Source of the DNA: Firmicutes bacterium UBA4049 | GTDB taxonomy: Bacteria > Bacillota > Desulfotomaculia > Desulfotomaculales > Nap2-2B | DNA: 19,230 bases | Reading direction: 5' to 3' | NCBI GenBank assembly: GCA_002382755.1 | Contig: DFZT01000057.1 | Span: forward strand, 1 to 19,230 | Shown here: positions 15,739 to 19,230 of the stretch, one piece after another | Numbering within the stretch: the stretch's first letter is position 1 | How the letters are laid out: each line of letters opens with the position of its first letter | The notes under the pieces: model-generated | Told to the model about the DNA's origin: nothing | The model's input: the letters and a program-made list of their open reading frames with translations, nothing else | Databases searched by the model: none | Position numbers and translations under genes: made by a program

Positions 15739-17090
15739 GAATATTAAAACCTTTTTTGCCTTATCTGCTGGCTGCCGGAGATTTGCTGCTGGTTATCCTG
15801 GGGTATTTTCTTGCTTTTAGCGTCCGCTTCCCGGTTGAAGTGCCGGTATTTAACTGGCAGCCGTTCATCCAGGTTATTCCCTGGGTTGGGATAGCAACTT
15901 TGACTCTTTTTGGGGGGCTGGGGCTATACCAGGGTAAGCGAAACGGACCTTCTTCCATGCTCAAGGGTGTTGTTACAGGCATAGTGGGCGTTATGATTGT
16001 AACCATGGCGCTTACTTTTTGGTTCCGCGGTTTTGCCTTTCCGCGCAGTGTATTAATTCTGGCCATGTTTATCCAAATTCTGATAATCTGCGTCTGGAGG
16101 TATTTCTTCTGGTATATTGAGCGGCGGGTATATGGAAAGCAGGAATTGCTTGTTATCGGACACGATCTGGAAGTGCCGGGAGTTCTGGAAAAGTTAATTG
16201 GTTCACCGGGGTGCTGGTTTGGAGTTCGGAAGGCGCTCTCATTGGAGAACCTCGACAGCCTGCCCGCCCTGTTGAGAAATGTAGATGCGGTTCTAGTTTC
16301 ACCCCTGCTTCCTCGGGAGAACAAGGCGAGCATAATAAAAACCTGTCTGGAAGCACGCCGCGAAGCTTACGTTGTGCCGGATCTTTATGACATCATGCTG
16401 AGCCATGGCAGCATGCTCCAGCTTAATGACCTGCCTGTCGTGGAAGTCAGGGATATCCGTTTGTCATTTATTCAGGGAGCAACAAAAAGAACGATTGATT
16501 TGTTTCTCGCTTCTTTGTGCCTAATTGTCCTGACGCCAATTTTAGTGGTTTGTGCCGTTATTGTTGCGATGAGTTCTCCGGGGCCGGTTTTTTATATCCA
16601 GGAGCGGACAGGTTTGAAAGGGAAACCGTTTTTGCTGTACAAGTTCCGCACAATGGTTCATAATGCCGAGAAACATACCGGTCCGGTTTTGTCCTCTGAA
16701 AACGACCCCCGGACAACCCGGGTAGGGAGGTTTATGAGAACCACCCGTCTGGACGAACTGCCCCAATTATTCAATGTTATTAAGGGAAATATGAGCATCG
16801 TGGGGCCAAGGCCGGAGAGACCTTTCTTCGTTGAGCAATTTATCAACGAGTTTCCTGACTACCGTTACCGATATGTTGTAAAACCCGGCCTTACAGGTAT
16901 GGCTCAGGTTTTTGGAAAATATACAACTTCAGCTGAAGACAAATTAAGGTTTGACCTTTACTATATCCGGAACTATTCCCCATTATTGGACCTAAAAATT
17001 ATTTTGCAGACCATTCCCATAGCCCTTGGCAGTGAGTCGGCAAATGGTTTTAGCAACAAGAAAAGTTACAAGCCTTCCAGATCAGTATGA
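15726..17090 (+). CDS. polyprenyl-phosphate hexose-1-phosphate transferase (WbaP/exopolysaccharide initiating transferase type)
   Basis: This 454-residue membrane protein would start the glycan by moving a sugar-1-phosphate from a UDP-sugar to undecaprenyl phosphate. The N-terminal half has four hydrophobic helices (about 10-35, 47-69, 80-99, 107-130) and then a CoA-binding-like Rossmann region (about 138-240), the usual layout of long WbaP-type enzymes. The catalytic domain (about 254-435) shows KRTIDLFLASLCLIVLTP with the membrane-dipping helix, SSPGPVFYIQERTG, KFRTM, the Asp-Glu pair D343-E344 in TRLDELPQ, and NMSIVGPRPE. It is the last gene of the operon. The start has a poor ribosome binding site and is overlapped by a possible leader peptide. 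Whether it transfers galactose, glucose, GlcNAc or another sugar cannot be told. Confidence 0.93.
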   Translation: MQRLRILKPFLPYLLAAGDLLLVILGYFLAFSVRFPVEVPVFNWQPFIQVIPWVGIATLTLFGGLGLYQGKRNGPSSMLKGVVTGIVGVMIVTMALTFWFRGFAFPRSVLILAMFIQILIICVWRYFFWYIERRVYGKQELLVIGHDLEVPGVLEKLIGSPGCWFGVRKALSLENLDSLPALLRNVDAVLVSPLLPRENKASIIKTCLEARREAYVVPDLYDIMLSHGSMLQLNDLPVVEVRDIRLSFIQGATKRTIDLFLASLCLIVLTPILVVCAVIVAMSSPGPVFYIQERTGLKGKPFLLYKFRTMVHNAEKHTGPVLSSENDPRTTRVGRFMRTTRLDELPQLFNVIKGNMSIVGPRPERPFFVEQFINEFPDYRYRYVVKPGLTGMAQVFGKYTTSAEDKLRFDLYYIRNYSPLLDLKIILQTIPIALGSESANGFSNKKSYKPSRSV

Positions 17091-17103
17091 TTATCAAATC
17101 AAA

Positions 17104-17124
17104 GGGCCGCCTTACTGGCAGCCC
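17104..17124 (-). terminator. hairpin terminator shared by sigK and the glycan operon
   Basis: GGGCCGCC (17104-17111) and GGCAGCCC (17117-17124) form an 8-bp stem with one G-T pair and a 5-base loop. On the - strand it is followed by TTTGATTTGAT, a weak T-tract. The sigK stop codon (17112-17114) lies in the loop, so the last sigK codons form one arm. The glycan operon ends 13 bases away on the other strand, so the hairpin may serve both directions. Confidence 0.55.
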
Positions 17125-17819
17125 TCGGCGTTAAATTCCTTGGTCAATTTACTTAGCGCTCGTTTTTCAATTCGGGAGACATACGATCTCGATATTCCAA
17201 GTTTTTTGGCTATCTCACGCTGTGTGTCATGACCGCCGCTTCCCAGGCCGAAGCGAAGTTCCAGCACTCTTTTTTCCCTTTTGCTCAGTTTGCATATCTT
17301 TTCCAGCAGCCTTTTTTTCTCAAAAAGGTTTTCCACTGTTTCGGAAACGATTTCCGCATGGGTACCCAGTACATCAATTAAAGTAATCTCATTGCCTTCT
17401 TTATCCAGCCCGATAGGATCGTAAAGCGAAACTTCCGAGCGCATCTTTTTAATAGATCTTAGGTGCATCAATATTTCATTGTCAATGCAGCGCGCCGCGT
17501 AAGTAGCCAGACGTGTTCCCTTTAAAGGGTTGAACGTATTGATTGCCTTAATCAATCCTATTGTTCCGATCGAGATTAGATCGTCTAAATCCTCGCCTGT
17601 ATTGTCGTATTTTTTTACGATATGGGCTACAAGTCTTAAGTTGTGTTCAGTGAGTTTGTTCCTTGCTTCCTCGCTTCCTTTGGTTAGTTGAGCCAGGCAT
17701 TTCTTTTCCTCTTCCTCGGAAAGAGGCTGAGGAAAAGTATTATTGGCAATGTACGATACCAGCAGCAAAAGACCATTTATTAACGACAAAACTGCCAAGG
17801 TCCATAAGCCTGGTAGCAC
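17112..17819 (-). CDS. sigK: RNA polymerase sporulation sigma factor, sigma-K
   Basis: This sigma-70-family factor directs late mother-cell transcription in sporulation (coat, cortex and lysis genes in Bacillus). With a GTG start at 17817-17819 it has 235 residues. A frame-open ATG at 17832 is unlikely because the GGGAGGTGG site (17832-17824) overlaps it and is well spaced from the GTG. The first 22 residues form a hydrophobic pro-sequence ending in LLLLVSY, like the LVSY at the SpoIVFB cleavage site of pro-sigma-[21 protein letters not shown], then [28 protein letters not shown] and [15 protein letters not shown] are sigma-K-like; [20 protein letters not shown] is the region 4 helix-turn-helix. 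The gene is continuous, not split by a skin-type element. It lies 84 bases after the purC-like gene and may be partly cotranscribed. Confidence 0.93.
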   Translation of the reverse strand: MLPGLWTLAVLSLINGLLLLVSYIANNTFPQPLSEEEEKKCLAQLTKGSEEARNKLTEHNLRLVAHIVKKYDNTGEDLDDLISIGTIGLIKAINTFNPLKGTRLATYAARCIDNEILMHLRSIKKMRSEVSLYDPIGLDKEGNEITLIDVLGTHAEIVSETVENLFEKKRLLEKICKLSKREKRVLELRFGLGSGGHDTQREIAKKLGISRSYVSRIEKRALSKLTKEFNAEGCQ

Positions 17820-17823
17820 TATG

Positions 17824-17831
17824 CCACCTCC
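17824..17831 (-). promoter_or_regulatory. ribosome binding site that sets the sigK GTG start
   Basis: GGAGGTGG on the - strand ends four bases before the GTG at 17819. The GGAGG core is seven bases away, which is ideal spacing. It overlaps the codons following the upstream ATG, which rules against that ATG. Confidence 0.6.
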
Positions 17832-17855
17832 CATAAAAATATTAAAATGTATTTA

Positions 17856-17863
17856 ATAATATG
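17856..17863 (-). promoter_or_regulatory. possible sigma-E/sigma-K type -10 element before sigK
   Basis: CATATTAT on the - strand matches the mother-cell -10 consensus CATACAAT at six of eight positions. It lies at a plausible distance (start near 17850) from the sigK ribosome binding site. The expected -35 element (GCACGCT region) is a poor match. The sporulation context supports it, but the sequence evidence is weak. Confidence 0.3.
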
Positions 17864-17903
17864 GGGATGGCCTTAAAAGCGTGCCTGTACGGAAAAATTT
17901 TTC

Positions 17904-18926
17904 TTAAATAAACTCGCCGGCTTCGCGGACGATTTCCTTTAAGGGAGGAACATTTGGAAACCATTCCCTGCCTGTTATTTCGTTGGCGCAGGCGCAGTAA
18001 AGCAGTCCGATGAGTTCTTTCAGCCGTGCCGGAAGTTTTGGGGGCATAACTTGAAAATCTTCTTTCCAGGTTATTTTGTTTCTTTGCTTGGCCTCCTCAA
18101 CACCGCGGTACCATTCTGTATTTCTATAATAAATCCTCGCTATTTCTTTGCTGACAGGGACTCCCTGAAAAGTAAAGCGGCATTCGTCCAGTGTGCCCAA
18201 TACGTCGACAAGAGTTAACCTTCTATTTTCATCAAACCCAATTTCGATTTTTCCATCTTCATTATTTAAGCCCAGCCTGCCTGTTTCCTGTGTGATCAGT
18301 TCGCTGACGTAAACGGTTATTCTCTTTATATCTTCTATTTCCTGATTATCCAGACCGGCAATTTTCTTCGCCGTGTTCCAGTCGATATAGCGGTCGCTTA
18401 CCTCAAGTTTGGTTGAAACGTCAAGAAAAGGTTTTTCGAGAACCGTACCTGGCACAGGCGCGTCTTTCAACCCGAGGTCTTCAGGTTTTAAGCCGCCTTC
18501 CTTCAGCCTTTTAAACACGCTTGATCCTTCCGGCAGCGAACGCCTGTAGATTATTTCAAGAGGAATGAGGAAATTTGCTCCTTCCAGACGATAAGCCGAA
18601 TAATCGTATTCGTTATTTTTTACAGTGGGCTCGATTACCCTGAGCAGGCTTGCTTTCATAGAATTAGACGGACCGGACAGTTCAGACAGCCTTTTTGTCT
18701 CTCCATTTTCAATAATCCCAAGATAGTGTGTTTTAATTCCTTTTTCCTGAAGCCGTTCAAAAAAATATGCGCTGACAAGGCAAAGGGAAGCGCCTTTGTT
18801 TTCGATTTGATCAGGCATTTCCCCCCAGTCAAAAACAGAATACCGGTCCGAAAAAGAAAAAATACCAGTTCCGCTGCGGTCTTTAACAGCCGGCGCACAT
18901 ACTGTAAGATCCTTTACACTGCCCAA
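17904..18926 (-). CDS. purC: SAICAR synthase family protein (divergent PurC)
   Basis: SAICAR synthase joins aspartate to CAIR with ATP in purine synthesis. This 340-residue protein has the family outline: a shortened N-terminus (GSVKDL in place of GKVRDLY), SDRYSVFDWGEMPD (26-39) followed by KGASLCLVSAYFFERL, then IPLEIIYRRSLPEGSSV (121-137), EVSDRYI (175-181) and LVDVLGTLDECRF (239-251). It is longer than the E. coli enzyme (237 residues) and clearly divergent. For example, the acidic pair in 'LxDExSPD' is here Asp-Val. No other pur gene is near. The TTG start at 18926 has a GAGGTG site six bases upstream and fits a promoter start near 18952. SAICAR synthase is the best call, but a related ligase with another substrate is possible. 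Confidence 0.78.
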   Translation of the reverse strand: MGSVKDLTVCAPAVKDRSGTGIFSFSDRYSVFDWGEMPDQIENKGASLCLVSAYFFERLQEKGIKTHYLGIIENGETKRLSELSGPSNSMKASLLRVIEPTVKNNEYDYSAYRLEGANFLIPLEIIYRRSLPEGSSVFKRLKEGGLKPEDLGLKDAPVPGTVLEKPFLDVSTKLEVSDRYIDWNTAKKIAGLDNQEIEDIKRITVYVSELITQETGRLGLNNEDGKIEIGFDENRRLTLVDVLGTLDECRFTFQGVPVSKEIARIYYRNTEWYRGVEEAKQRNKITWKEDFQVMPPKLPARLKELIGLLYCACANEITGREWFPNVPPLKEIVREAGEFI

Positions 18927-18932
18927 AACTCA

Positions 18933-18938
18933 CACCTC
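18933..18938 (-). promoter_or_regulatory. ribosome binding site for the purC-like gene
   Basis: GAGGTG on the - strand lies six bases before the TTG at 18926. It supports TTG as the start, since no ATG or GTG in this frame lies nearby. Confidence 0.55.
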
Positions 18939-18958
18939 ATTAAAAAGTTTATTACATG

Positions 18959-18988
18959 ATGGTATCACCAAGTACTTGGAGAAGTCAA
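18959..18988 (-). promoter_or_regulatory. promoter of the purC-like gene with palindromic spacer
   Basis: On the - strand, TTGACT (18988-18983) and TACCAT (18964-18959) are separated by 18 bases. The spacer is filled by an inverted repeat with a perfect 12-bp core, CCAAGTACTTGG (18968-18979), and matching outer TC/GA bases. Transcription would start near 18952, about 26 bases before the start codon. A protein bound to the palindrome would block RNA polymerase directly. Confidence 0.5.
18968..18979. promoter_or_regulatory. 12-bp palindrome, operator candidate
   Basis: CCAAGTACTTGG is its own reverse complement. It lies centrally between the -35 and -10 boxes of the purC-like promoter. The regulator is unknown. 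Confidence 0.45.
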
Positions 18989-19101
18989 ATAAACTTGTGA
19001 GGCGCAGCACGGTATAAAACAGGGAGAATTTACCGATAATAAATAAAAAAGCAGTCTGATTATGACCGGATACCATAAAATGGCATTTTCGGGCGTTTGT
19101 C

Positions 19102-19130
19102 TTGACTGCACGTAAAGCGCAAGATAAAAT
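19102..19130 (+). promoter_or_regulatory. candidate + strand promoter at the right edge
   Basis: TTGACT (19102-19107) and TAAAAT (19125-19130) are separated by exactly 17 bases; each box matches five of six consensus bases. A transcript would run rightwards over the heptamer repeats and antisense to the partial - strand gene. No + strand gene is visible before the window ends. The rest of 18990-19101 holds nothing I can name. Confidence 0.35.
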
Positions 19131-19161
19131 AGTAAAGATTCAGGTTACTACTCAGGTTGTT

Positions 19162-19182
19162 TAGGCTATAGGCTATAGGCTG
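19162..19182 (+). repeat. three tandem heptamers
   Basis: TAGGCTA, TAGGCTA and TAGGCTG follow one another, and the next four bases are TTAG. A CAGGTT direct repeat with 12-base period lies just to the left (19141-19146 and 19153-19158). The block sits just past the stop codon of the partial - strand gene. Confidence 0.75.
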
Positions 19183-19230
19183 TTAGTCACGCATTGACCG
19201 AATCAAGGCGCTCAGAACCTTCTCGGTCTC
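19183..19230 (-). CDS. C-terminal end of a partial ORF, possibly a four-helix-bundle protein
   Basis: The - strand frame entering from the right edge encodes ETEKVLSALIRSMRD and stops at 19183-19185. This short helical tail resembles the end of the four-helix-bundle proteins related to 23S rRNA intervening sequences, which are common in Peptococcaceae. Only 15 codons are visible, so the call rests on recall of that C-terminal pattern and on an amphipathic helix. It could be chance. Confidence 0.35.
   Translation of the reverse strand, partial: ETEKVLSALIRSMRD

Noticed and set aside
15761..16333. 190-codon antisense frame in the WbaP-type gene
   Set aside because: The + strand frame carries clear membrane and catalytic motifs. 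The antisense frame is rich in Pro, Arg, Thr and Ser without motifs, typical of a shadow frame.
17112..17834. Possible sigK interruption by a skin-type element
   Set aside because: The sigK frame is continuous from the pro-sequence to region 4 and no recombinase or junction is visible.
19141..19182. CRISPR-like repeats at the right edge
   Set aside because: The units are 7 bases and directly adjacent, with no spacers of regular length.

Overview
The window looks like chromosomal DNA from an endospore-forming Firmicute, most likely a Clostridia/Peptococcaceae (Desulfotomaculum- or Pelotomaculum-like) organism. The signs are an intact sporulation sigma-K gene with a pro-sequence, strong AGGAGG-type ribosome binding sites, several TTG/GTG starts, and a mixed AT/GC composition. 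The taxonomic placement is inference from gene content and style, not from a marker search.

Left part (1-5150, + strand): a sigma-A-type promoter drives a D-alanyl-D-alanine carboxypeptidase (DacF-like). A second, near-consensus promoter starts a small FMN-binding PNPOx-like gene closely coupled to guaB (IMP dehydrogenase). After a putative terminator comes a gene for an unusual protein: tandem winged-helix modules, one clearly of the HARE-HTH type seen in the RNA polymerase delta subunit, followed by a long coiled coil.

Insertion (5160-6636): a complete IS256-family element (transposase on the - strand) with 29-bp imperfect terminal inverted repeats. It sits in an A-tract and is flanked by an apparent 8-bp A8 target duplication. 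It separates the coiled-coil gene from the leader of the next operon.

Centre (6794-17090, + strand): a leader with a terminator-like hairpin, then eight tightly spaced genes for a cell-surface glycan. They encode a multispanning O-antigen-ligase/polymerase-family protein with a TPR tail, a Wzm-type ABC permease, a short Wzt-type ATPase, a two-domain GT2-GT4 glycosyltransferase, a second GT2, a GT4, a small DUF1285-like protein, and a polyprenyl-phosphate hexose-1-phosphate transferase (WbaP/EpsE type). Together they could start a lipid-linked glycan, extend it, export it through the ABC transporter and transfer it to an acceptor outside the membrane. No Wzx flippase gene is present.

Right part (17112-18926, - strand): convergent sigK, whose stop codon lies in the loop of a terminator-like hairpin, and upstream of it a divergent SAICAR-synthase-family gene. 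The latter has its own promoter with a perfect 12-bp palindrome filling the -35/-10 spacer. The right edge holds three heptamer repeats and the last 15 codons of a - strand ORF that resembles the end of a four-helix-bundle (23S rRNA intervening sequence type) protein.

The most notable points are the HARE-HTH/coiled-coil protein, the compact ABC-exported glycan operon with its structured leader, the palindromic operator candidate at the purC-like promoter, and the tandem repeat at the start of the guaB transcript. I saw no CRISPR array, rRNA or tRNA gene, or phage module.
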